The notes beneath the pieces are model-generated. The model was not told the DNA's origin. It ran no database searches and saw only the letters and a list, made by a program, of their open reading frames with translations. From assembly GCA_026874595.1 (NCBI GenBank), contig CM049312.1, positions 31,191,456-31,255,455 of the forward strand: DNA of 64,000 nt. The letters are read 5' to 3'. The stretch comes from Sipunculus nudus (Eukaryota > Annelida > Sipuncula > Golfingiida > Sipunculidae). The first letter of the stretch is position 1. Every line of letters begins with the position of its first letter. Of this stretch, positions 49,262-58,961 are shown piece after piece. The translations under genes and the position numbers were made by a program.

Positions 49262-49945
49262 TTTCCAATGTATCAGGGGGATATGTAAAGCAGTCCAGAG
49301 ATATAAGCCTGAATGTCTGCAGCATAAACATAAATGTAGGTGGCGCCCCTGTCATAAATTCAAGAATGCTGTCCAGGATATAAACCTGCAAAATTTCAGG
49401 TGTATAAGTCAAACCATTGCCAAGATATGAGTGATTTTACCTAAAACCAGATGAACAGATGGACGCAGTGCAAAATGGTTGCAGGTGGCGCCACCAGTTT
49501 TGCGTATGATAAAGAACTATGTGAGATCTATACACATGCAAAATTTTGGCTTAATCGGTCAAACGGTTCCCGAGATATGAGCTTGGATGTCTGCAGCGTA
49601 ACGTGAATGTAGTTGGCGCCTCTTGTCATAAAATCAAGAAAGCTGTCCATGATGTATACACATGCAAAATTTCAGGTGTATAAGTCTAACCAATGCAGAG
49701 ATATGAGTGATTTTATCGCAAGGTAGATAAACAGATTGACGCTGTGAAAAATTGGTTGCAGGTGGCGCCACCATTTTAGTGTATGTTATAAAGCTTTCAA
49801 AGGGCTACGTTTGTGCAAATTTTTTAGCCTGATCGGTCAATAGGTTTCCGAGATATGTGGGTTTATGTGTGGAAACAGAAGCACAAATGGACGCAGGGCA
49901 GAGAGGAAAGGTCAGAGGTCAACCAAAAATGAGTGCGCGGCAGTC
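49262..49945 (+). repeat. Higher-order tandem repeat, about 275-bp unit of two 135-bp halves
   Basis: GTAGGTGGCGCCCCTGTCAT (49336) recurs as GTAGTTGGCGCCTCTTGTCA (49609). GCAGGTGGCGCCACCAG (49482) recurs as GCAGGTGGCGCCACCAT (49760). Each half carries a GGTGGCGCC core, then a GCAAAATTTCAGGTGTATAA or GCAAAATTTTGGCTTAATCG block, then GAGATATGAG. Two and a bit large units are present. The array ends with CACAAATGGACGCAGGGCAG and GGTCAGAGGTCA. No open frame runs through it. Confidence 0.85.
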
Positions 49946-50389
49946 ACATGTGACCCGATCATAATTCCGAATTAAAAAAAAAATTCCGCCCAGTGGTTAA
50001 GGAGGTGTTCTCCGGAAACCTAAGCGGCGTCCGACTGAAAACATGGTATCCGCAAAACTCTGTTTTGGCGGATACAATAAAGGCACCGTCTTTTCCAAAT
50101 GTTCCAGACTTATGACATAAGAACAGACATCACTGGAGCGTTTATCTAGCCTCGCTAACATGAGGAGGTGGCGTACACAAAGATGTCAAAGTATGACATA
50201 CATGAATCCTGCATAATATAAATGCATCATACTATTCGTAAAACAATTCTGGCGTTTGTGTGTTAAAAAAGTTTTAAATGCTGTTTGAAACTCGATTAAA
50301 ATAACCAGATAAATGAAACTGCATGTCGTATTATAGCTTGGTGGTAAAACGTATGCTTTGTGACTCAATATGCTTCGGAGTTTCCATCA
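49946..50389. other. Non-coding stretch
   Basis: Nothing recognised. Confidence 0.5.
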
Positions 50390-50750
50390 AGTATTCTAAT
50401 TAGCGCCTAATTGTTAATTAATTTGTTCTTTATTGCAAGCCTTAAGTCAGCATTCCTTGTAATAATGGCCTGTGATGCGAAATCAGACAGCGAAAATAAT
50501 CTCTTCCACAGCTGATTAGCTCATCTGTTCGGTAATTTATGTGCACATTATATGACCTCGTTCGGGAAAACGCCGTTATGCACTTAAAGCAACTGCATGA
50601 TTACAATTCAACCAACAGAAAAATGTATCCCTATTGAAAGAAAGGTTATAATATTTGTCCTGCAGGCCATAATAATGAACGTCTCTGTTCATAAATGTCC
50701 CGTCTGATTAACAGAATTATCATTAGCTGAGAAACGCTTATAAACAATTT
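50390..50750. promoter_or_regulatory. Candidate conserved non-coding element, homeodomain-motif rich
   Basis: CTAATTAG (about 50397), GTTAATTAATTTG (about 50413), CACAGCTGATTAGC (E-box beside a homeodomain core, about 50507) and ATTATCATTAGCTGAG (about 50716) lie close together in sequence of moderate GC content without low-complexity runs. This motif mix is common in developmental enhancers. TAAT cores are frequent in AT-rich DNA, so conservation must decide. Confidence 0.2.
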
Positions 50751-51929
50751 TTAGTTTGGTCTCCAGTAATTGACTTTATACCTCAATTTGAAAATTTAAC
50801 ATCAACTAAATATAAAGAATCACTACGAAAAATAATAAAGCATGGGCAGGAGCTATTATTTGTTTGGTCAATGAATGGACCAAGCAACTCCAAGGCATCT
50901 ACTTGCACATTTACATTTACATAGCCTAGTCTATCTACCTTAGGTAATGGAATCATGGCAATTATGAGGACATTTTTGGCAAATTGAAAGAAAGAAATGA
51001 AAGGTCTATATCTATGCAGCCTAATAAAATTGAATTCGTGGAGCCTTGTTTTATCATGTTTCCTGAGACTAGGGATAAGTTTCTTTAGTTAATTCTGGTG
51101 CTTTTCAGCTACACATAAGAAATGATTGAACATAAAATGTTAGAATCCTATAATAATATAGGAATTTACACAGCACTTCAAGTCATGAATCATTTTCTTA
51201 CAAACCATGTTATTAATATACCCTGTTTAATGCAATATGTTTTCTTTGTTTTAAAGGGTCTTTTCGTGATTAAAAAACATATCAGTTTGATTGAATTTGG
51301 TTAAAGTATCATGTATCGGTATACACCAAAATTGAATGTAGCTGAGCGACTTAGCCAGGAAACTAGATGTCAATACAGGAAATGCACTGTTGTAAAAACA
51401 TTCGGAGTTCGCAGAATGACGGCCAAGAATCGATGTGTACCTATTTGATTGCAGGACAGTTGTATAGCAAAAATACTTAACAAATGTGACGCGGAGTCCA
51501 GAAATCAGAGCTATCGTAAAAACATTCGGGTTCCGTTGAACTCATCACGTTGATATATTTTGATTGGCAAAACACAGCTTTATATACAAGTATAACGAAC
51601 AAGACGCGTTTTCATGATTATAAAACCACCTTAAAATCTCATTTGTGTATGTAAAAAAACAGCGTGCCTGTGCATATAAATCCTAATTGGCTTACATAAC
51701 CTAGTTATGAACAGGTTTTCAAGCTAACGTGTCTTACTGTTAGCCCTGTAAAACATAATTGTAATGGATTTCCGTTATACTGAATGACAAAACAGTTTTT
51801 CAAAATTCAATTATCAGTTTCTCGAATGTCTATGTTTTACTTTCTCTTTTTGTCAGTGTGTCTGCGTCTTTCCTGCCTCTCTCTTTCTGTATGGTTGAAT
51901 GGCTAATTGTTGGTCTGTTTCTCTGGCTC
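50751..51929. other. Non-coding AT-rich stretch
   Basis: Nothing recognised. Confidence 0.55.
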
Positions 51930-51933
51930 TATC

Positions 51934-51987
<54 letters not shown>

Positions 51988-52010
51988 CCTGATTGCTTAG
52001 ATAGCTGCCC

Positions 52011-52058
<48 letters not shown>

Positions 52059-52159
52059 CCGGGTTGCCTAGAGAGCTGTCCGGTTTCCTCCCCCCTCCCT
52101 CTTTCTTTCTGGCCTGCTGCATAGCTACTTGTCTTTCTGTCTGTCTATCTGTCTGCCTA

Positions 52160-52215
<56 letters not shown>

Positions 52216-52262
52216 TCTGTCCTGGTGTATGGCTTCCTGTCGGTCTACCTGTATGTCTGTCT
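51930..52262. repeat. Pyrimidine-rich (TC)n / (GTCT)n array with higher-order repeat
   Basis: (TC)n occupies 51939-51985 and 52014-52056, each followed by a related spacer (CTTGCCTGATTGCTTAGATA then GCTGCCCG; CTTGCCGGGTTGCCTAGAGA then GCTGTCCG). A diverged third spacer follows near 52107. (GTCT)n fills about 52133-52182, followed by more CT. The frame of 87 codons across it, with SVCL repeats, comes from the repeat. Confidence 0.9.
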
Positions 52263-54950
52263 CTTGTTATCTGCCTTGCAGCCTGGCTAGCTGTGTGCAT
52301 AGCATATATTTCTTTATCGAGATTTGATAATCTTAACAAGCCTCCTTAACAATCCGTTCAAATATCTTAAAAAGTGTGCGACTTCAAACTCATTCGAAGG
52401 TCAATTACATACAATTTGTCATATAGGAAAAAAAATAATTTCACATCATAAATCTTATTTTCGTTCTTTCCTCTCCGTGGATTTTAATACATAATTGCTC
52501 TTATATAGGATGAGCAAAACCGCTGCTTACTACACCATGCATGTAATGGACCAATCCTCAAAATTCAAAGTGTTTGCGATAATTTAACAAAATGGACATG
52601 GGCCATTCTAGCAACTGAACTGTCTAGCAAAACTGAACTGACAGTGTGAAAGAAAAGCCAAAATTTAGCTCTTGCTTTTGTCCCTTTAAGACATATGGGT
52701 GTGAACATTTACTGAAGGAGTCAATGTTGCGTGGGGGATTAGTCTTGTTTGATCCCTCCCCCCCCCCCAATAACCATGGGGATGCTTCTGGTGTTTTACT
52801 TGCCTGAATAATATCATTACCCGACCTTGACGCGGCTTTGACGTTTCATAAACATGCGCCCGGATTTTTTTATGATACGTAAAAATTCTTAGATCGGCGT
52901 CTACTTTGATTGATAAGCTTAACAGACATTAACTTTGAATCTTAATATTTTTCTATTTGCTATCAAACTTTCTTAGGCGTAACAAAAACAGCACAGGCAT
53001 TCGTTAGATTCCTATTTTATCAGCCTAAAAAATTATACATTTTTTTTTCTTCCTCGCTGTTGCAAATATCGGACAGTCATCCCTCACCACCACCATCCAC
53101 CGCCCGTCAGTATTTTAAATATTGAAAGGCCATCCAGTGATGGCCAATGTTATAAATGTAGGGCGGCCACCCTTCACTGACATTGCCGAGCATGTCGGAT
53201 GACCACCCATTGCCTGTCATTTCGAGGCATATTATAATCCAAAATTGTATACGTTCTTGGTCTTTTGGATTCGGAATGAGAAAGTCATGATGTCAGTTTT
53301 TTTACTTATTTTATTGCACTTGCGTCTGAGGGGGAGGAAAGTTCAGTTAGGTTTATATCTGTGCCTAAATATATGTGTATATGGATGTACTAAATGTAAC
53401 GCAAACTGCACAGCATAATTCAATAGCGACAGCCATAATTCAACAGAAACCAGCCATTATTGTATCTCGATCTTCCCGGTCTGAAGTCCGGACGGTATAA
53501 GTTATATATAATTTCTGCTTCATTTCCAAAATAGAAACACATTCAGTGAATGGTCATCGCATCTGCAAGTCCAGAAGTGTGTGTGCGTGTGTGTGTGACT
53601 GAGGGACATGTATGGTTGGGATAGGTGAATTGAGTCTCAAATGGAGAAAATATCAGGTAAAATATTAGTTTTTAAATCACCATTACCAGAAGATTTGTAA
53701 ACATTAGACATGGGAATCACATATGATTGCTTTATCAATAGCACCTGTTTGCAACACACGTGCAAAGCAATTAGGTTATAATGGATAGAGATAAAACGTA
53801 GTGACACATTGGAGTTACAACAGATGTATCAATTTATACCTTTTCACTGCACGGTTATATACCAGTAAACTTTGATGTGATAATTTTATGTGAAACATGA
53901 CTATGATTTGCTGTTGACACTTGTGTCTAGCTGTGCTACTCTTTGATGTATATCGCATAAAACAAGCTCCAAATACCACCAAAACAACTAGAGGAGGAGT
54001 AGCTCTGATAAACTGATCCTCTTTCATTGAATCTCCGCGATACTGGGCCTCTGGCTTGCATTCATTGACTGTCCATTGCAGGTTGAGAAATCGATGTTCT
54101 ACCTCAATGTTATATACCGCCTTCGTCCTTGGGCTAAAGCCTTTGGGCTGAAAACCGGTGTCGGTCTTGAACAATAGTCGCTCTTTCTAAACAGACATGT
54201 TGCTCGAAGAATGATATTGTCCTCTTTGGTGACACAACTGTTTATCTGGACAAAAAAATTGACCGCAATACCAAGAGGTTCATGCTTCACTTGAAAGGAC
54301 GTTACTTCTAGCAGCTTGTGTTAGAGCTTACCCTCCCAAGAGGGAATATCGATGTATTGATACAAACGGGGTTTCAAGTCCCTGATTCTGGTTTGTGTGC
54401 AAACCATAGCCAGCAGGTAATCATTTTGGAGCGAGATTGCAAATGAAATCGATAAACCCGGATCTTTAGTAAGAACGCTCAGAGGTCGGAATACACGCTA
54501 AATACTTCTCCTATAAGTTAAAGCTGGCGATTTATCATTACGCGTATAAGGAACATGTTATAATATGCCAACCTAACGGATACTTTGCAATGGTTAAATT
54601 AATATACTTCAGACAAAGCTCATTTTTTAGAGAACAATTTGGATCTCCTTATATTGAATGACGAAGCCTGGAGTGTCTCTTTAGACTGGAGATTCCCCAA
54701 GAATGTTGCCGTGAGAACTGTCTAATCAAACTGAATCGAATAACCCAAGTGGCTATTCAAAACAGTATCGAACTTAGTCAGTTCGGGAGGAAGCTTAGTC
54801 AGTTCTTTATAGACAAACAATAGCAGAGTACGGCTTAAACATAATCATGCAGACAAACAACTTCACAGGCAGAAGGTTCAGGATATAAGAAAACACTTAT
54901 GAATGGTCTATATGAATTAGAGCTTCTTTCCATGGACTACGACAAATAAT
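52263..54950. other. Non-coding stretch
   Basis: No gene recognised. A C-run is at about 52755-52768 and a short GT run near 53577-53597. A 119-codon minus-strand frame (53815-54174) has no domain I can identify; it is most likely chance. Confidence 0.5.
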
Positions 54951-54954
54951 CACG

Positions 54955-55570
54955 CTGTCTTCTTCGAATGTTGTGCAATGCACTATCCCACCGTGGCTGC
55001 TGAAGGTGTGTGTTGATGACTTTCACTCAGTCGTTACTGAATTTGTGACCATTTACTTTGAGACTGGCATTCAGCCCGATGATCTGAAAGTTCAATCACC
55101 CGGAAAAAAAACCGGATTATGCAAGCAGTGACTAAAAAACTACGGTCGAGACTGCAAACGTATTCACAGAGCAAATTTCAGTGAGGTGTTGCAAAGCACG
55201 TGGATGATTTTCCATCAGAAGCTATTTTACGAAAGTTTTATTTATGCATACCGGACTGCATATAAACTGAAACAGCGCTGCTAAAACAGCACTGCGATGT
55301 TTGTATTTCTTTACACTGGTAAGTGGCTATATATGTGAAGTTACTCTTGGACATGTCGGCTGCATTTGATACCGTGTCATATGGTTCATTTATTCCATAT
55401 TTAGAGTCAGCGTTCGGATTAAGACATAGACTAAAAGACTTGTAAATCATCTGACGCTCTCAGATGCAGCAAAAACAGCAAGTGATGTGATGTGCACATG
55501 AGGTGGGTCCGGGCGCCTTTGTTGTTTCCCATGTACATGCAACCACTGAGCAAGATTGGAAAAGAGCAAG
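54955..55570 (+). pseudogene. Decayed non-LTR (CR1/L2-like) reverse transcriptase fragment
   Basis: Translated in pieces, the plus strand gives IPPWLLKVCVDDFHSVVTEF then FETGIQPDDLK (54985-55090), LKNY (about 55132), YAYR (about 55246), TETALLK (55266-55286), LLLDMSAAFDTVSYGSF (55341-55391), LESAFGLRH (about 55400) and APLLFPMYMQPLSKI (55513-55557). The order matches the fingers and palm of CR1/L2/Jockey-type enzymes: the LDP-PTWLLK region, YRP..N, the SAYR..STETALL block, motif A (AFDTV, with its catalytic Asp) and the GPLLF block. Motif C (YADD) is missing. Several frameshifts, in-frame stops and a deletion between motif A and GPLLF show it is dead. The 70-codon frame on the other strand is a shadow. 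Confidence 0.85.
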
Positions 55571-55669
55571 ATGGCTAACATTATATACAGCTAATTCCAG
55601 GTATGAGCATCATTTCTGGTATTTGAAGATACTGTTGAAAATACATGCAGTGAGATACGACCGTACATA

Positions 55670-55910
55670 GCCTCGTGATTTAGGCTTTGTAGCACACAGC
55701 GGGTAGTGGCCTCATGATTTATGATTTAAGAGGCAAGGAGAGGCGTCGCCAGATGATCTAGGCTTTGTAAGGCACGGCCTCTTCATCCAGGCATTTTAGG
55801 CATGGCAGGTCGTGGTCTCGTAATTCAGAAGTTTTGAGGCACGGAGGGATGTGAGATCTTGATTGTACATTTCTGTGGCCTCGAGATTTTGGTATTGTGA
55901 ATCATGTCTT
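55670..55910 (+). repeat. Degenerate short tandem repeat
   Basis: Words like GGCCTCGTGATTTAGGCTTT recur in weakened form at about 55670, 55709, 55757, 55787, 55818 and 55876 (spacing 30-60 bp), with GAGGCACGG-type words between. It is an old, decayed minisatellite. Confidence 0.45.
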
Positions 55911-56691
55911 TGTAATGCCTGTATGTTACATGGGAGAAAAGGTATTAAGACTGAAAACTTCGTGATCCCTTATTCAACCAATTAGTAAGACTATATATAT
56001 ATGTGTGATTCTGTAGGAACCCCAAGGTAGATAAAGCCTTAAAAAGATAAACTGAAAACTGATCATCGATGAAAAAAATATCTGCATACTTACGATTTTA
56101 TGGCATACGCTCTTTGTGTGTGTGTATGTGAGGGTGTGTGTATGTGTGTTTCGTGTGTTTAATGTTTCACTACTAAAGCTCCTGCTTTATATTTGATAAT
56201 AAAGTCTCCATATTACGTCTTGTGAAAAGAAAAGATGGTATCACGTGACCTGTGTCATCCATCAGAAGGTCAAACACCTCCTGACATCCCACAGAGGCTG
56301 GATCTGTCACACAGCCCTGTCTCCGCCTGTCAAATAGCCCGGTCTAGCAATAAGACATAATTCATAACAGCCTGGCCCTCTGGGCAACATTTGTAATTTA
56401 AAGCAACCCCAAAAAAATCAATATCAATCATGTCGCTCCGTATCTCCCTGTTCTTCCTCAATCATTGTTCAGTTAATGGTTCTGGCGTAAACCCTAACAG
56501 ACGCTACAGATTTGCGCGAAGCTTGCATGTTATTATAAACATATATACTAAATATCGTATTTATCCTTCAACCTGCAGGAATCCCTCACGGTTAAACCGT
56601 AGGGCCCTTATTCTCCGGGTATACATGATAAAGGAACATGGGCGTGTGTACGGCTTATGACCGTTTCCAAGGCACTCGCGACATATGTTAG
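55911..56691. other. Non-coding stretch with an E-box and TALE-like motifs
   Basis: At 56238-56249 GGTATCACGTGACC holds another TCACGTGA E-box. Within the next 100 bp are several CTGTCA/TGACA words (Meis/Pbx-type) in moderately GC-rich DNA. Possible regulatory sequence; no gene recognised. The 76-codon frame at 56430-56660 shows no motif. Confidence 0.35.
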
Positions 56692-57030
56692 GCCAAAATA
56701 AAAAAAAGGTATGGATCTCAGGCACTTCTTTTCAGAAATCAATGCGGGCGGGCGTTTTTTTTTTTATTTTTAATTTTTTTTGTATGTTTCGATCAAAATG
56801 TCAAATGATTAAGGAAAAGCATAATAATAACAGATTTATTTTGCTTAACAAGAAAAAGCACTAGAAAACCAAGGAATTTGTATGGTTTTATATTCTTGAA
56901 AGAAATTTCCGAGCGGCTGCAGCTCATAATTGGTAAGTTTCTATTGAAAATCAAAATAAAAATTTTTGATGCGGGGGTTTAAAATTGATGCGGGCGGTGC
57001 CTGAGAACCATACCTTTTATTTATTTTTTT
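56692..57030. mobile_element. MITE with GGTATGGWTCTCAGGCAC inverted repeats
   Basis: Left GGTATGGATCTCAGGCAC (56708-56725) and right GTGCCTGAGAACCATACC (56997-57014) are inverted copies with one mismatch. A-rich runs outside both ends are also inverted copies (GGCCAAAATAAAAAAAA against TTATTTATTTTTTTTTTGCC). ATGCGGGCGG words occur just inside both ends. The interior of about 270 bp is AT-rich without an open frame. The superfamily is unknown; no clear target duplication was found. Confidence 0.7.
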
Positions 57031-57738
57031 TTTGCCTTAGTCGCAGACTTACCCTGTGTTTTCTGGAGTTGACAAAGAACAATCGTATTTAATTGCATGT
57101 ATCTCATGGATATCTCAGGTGAGAGTTTAAAAAATATCATACATTCCTCGCTCTGTAATCGCTCACAGGCATTTAAATATTTGAATGGTAAGCCTTCGTT
57201 GATCATGACATAAGTCATAATGAAAACTTTACTGTAACGACAATTTGTAAGTGTTCTTTTACACAAATGTATACAAACAATACATGCGAATTTATACAAA
57301 TGGACCTGATTTCTCAGGAACTGCTTGATAGAGTGTTAAAAAATAGAAAGTAAATTGACCGAGCATAACTTTTTCTGCTGCGTGAGCCTTTCTATATTTA
57401 CAAATATTTTTGCATTTGAGGATGGGGCCAATGGTATGTATGCGTGTGGGTGATTTTTTTTTTATACAAAAGTAACTATTGTTTTATGGAAATAAACAAA
57501 TCACCCAAATCACAAATGTTTACGATTTCACACGTATGGATGTGTTTGTTTGTAATCTGCATGTCTGAATCTAATACTTATAAAAGGAATTCGCTCCACC
57601 TTTGTTCGCAATGTTCTCTAAAACCGCGTTGTGTACAATATTGTGCCATACATCATTTTAAAGGTTATTATCCCCGCAGTGACATAGGCGATATGAAAAT
57701 AAATAATTTTTAATATACATATAAGTTTGAGTGATTTT
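57031..57738. other. Non-coding AT-rich stretch
   Basis: Short frames at 57021-57299 (minus) and 57444-57713 (plus) carry no recognisable motif. Nothing else seen. Confidence 0.5.
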
Positions 57739-58391
57739 TCCGGGTTTTTTTACCGAGCACGGCCGAACTGCCTTCGGCAATCACCGGAATGCGTGCATCG
57801 TGGTCACATAACCTCTATCACTAAGGACTATTGTTCATATGAATAACGCTTGCTTTCAATGTGCACCCATGTGCGTGGTCAGTAAAAGAGAAAAACGCAT
57901 GTTTCTCACTTTATGAAATGGAGAGTTCAACCCAGGAGGATAAATGACAAAACCTAATTCAAGGTCCCAATTTCAGGAACAGGGCTGAGGTGGGGTGGTG
58001 GCGGGGGTTTCAGGCCTCAAAATTTGTCTGATACGATGAAAAAAAGGTTGCGGTTGCTGAAAATGGGATACGGACCCACTGCATGGAGTCCCGCTGGGTC
58101 CGCTTTTGCTACTTACGATGTATGCATATTTCTGTGTCCTTCTTCAGGAACAGTTTCCTTGCAACGTACATGTAAACCATCACTGACCAGGTCTTCAAGG
58201 TTAACATACCAGGGAATGATTTTTGCCACGAGCACAGCGCCACAAATTACAGTAAAAAAATATTTGTACATATCGTATTCAGAGAGTATCCAACTAAAAG
58301 TCTATATTTTCTTTAAACTTTTATGATATAAATGAGCCAACATTCAACATCTCAGTAAATATATCTCCCAAACCCCGGTAAAAAGCCCGGT
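57739..58391. mobile_element. Possible element with CCGGGTTTTTTTACCG inverted ends
   Basis: TCCGGGTTTTTTTACCGAGC at 57738-57757 and CCCCGGTAAAAAGCCCGG at 58373-58390 are imperfect inverted repeats about 650 bp apart, the second followed by the palindrome CCCGGTATACCGGG. The 100-codon frame inside (58024-58326) has no domain I know. The pairing is too short and imperfect for a firm call. Confidence 0.35.
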
Positions 58392-58412
58392 ATACCGGGT
58401 TTATCAGCTAGT

Positions 58413-58432
58413 TAATATATATATATATATAT
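58413..58432. repeat. (TA)n microsatellite
   Basis: Short alternating TA run. Confidence 0.85.
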
Positions 58433-58522
58433 TTGATTTTTCGTGCGAATGTATTAACGTATGTATGTCCTCAAGAAAATATTCTATTGAAATTGTTCAT
58501 GAGGTAGGCCTATATGAAGTAT

Positions 58523-58679
58523 TGTTACGAAGACAAATTGTTGAGGGGGAAAATCCTGAGCCGACCCCGGAGTCGAATTCAGGTCGGGGACACACAAGTC
58601 CGGCGAACCAACCGCTTCGCTAGCAAAGAAAGCTTCACTAGCGAGACAGTTCGGTCCGCTTTCATGTCACCCCGTAACA
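58523..58679. repeat. Left LTR-like direct repeat
   Basis: 157 bp from TGTTACGAAGACAAATTG to CACCCCGTAACA. The 68-codon frame here (58514-58720) is repeat-derived. Confidence 0.7.
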
Positions 58680-58801
58680 CACCCCTTCTTAAGAGCGTTC
58701 TGCTATCAGAACAAGACTAATTATCCCAGGGCTCACACTTTGGTGAGCTTTTTCCCTGGGCCACACAAAGTTTTACCGTCACGTAAGACGAGCCCCCATA
58801 T

Positions 58802-58957
58802 TGTTACGAAGACAAATTGTTGAGGGGAAAATCCTGGGCCGATCCGGGCGTCGAACCAAGGTCGGTGGCGCTCAAGTCTGGCGTACCAAATGCTTCGCTA
58901 GAAAAGCAAGCTTCACTAGCGAGACAGTTCGGTTCGCTTTTATGTCACCCCGTAACA
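58802..58957. repeat. Right LTR-like direct repeat
   Basis: 156 bp, one base shorter than the left copy at the G-run, with about 19 substitutions concentrated in the middle third. On the minus strand it contains GGTTCGACGCCC, a good B-box match. Confidence 0.7.
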
Positions 58958-58961
58958 GTAT

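Larger units (their letters stand above)
58523..58957. mobile_element. TRIM-like miniature LTR element with 4-bp target duplication
   Basis: Two direct copies of about 157 bp (58523-58679 and 58802-58957, about 88% identical by hand count) each start TGTTACG and end CGTAACA, the TG...CA inverted ends expected of LTRs. GTAT lies immediately before the first copy (58519-58522) and immediately after the second (58958-58961), as a target duplication for the whole unit. The internal part is only 122 bp and holds two hairpins (GTTCTGCTATCAGAAC; CCCAGGGCTCAC paired with GTGAGC and CCCTGGG). No primer-binding site or polypurine tract is convincing and no protein is encoded. An alternative is a dimeric tRNA-like SINE: on the minus strand each copy has TAGCGAAGC-like and TTCGA-type words resembling Pol III boxes. 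Confidence 0.65.

Noticed and set aside
52064-52339. 87-codon frame with SVCL repeats and its antisense partner
   Set aside because: It lies wholly in the (GTCT)n/(TC)n array; both strands are open because the repeat lacks stops.
53815-54290. Overlapping 119- and 63-codon minus-strand frames
   Set aside because: No domain, no splice context and AT-rich codon use like the flanks; I cannot support a gene.
58680-58801. tRNA primer-binding site inside the miniature LTR element
   Set aside because: TGCTATCAGAAC has some likeness to a known Met-type site, but it is about 20 bp from the repeat end and part of a hairpin, so it is not convincing.
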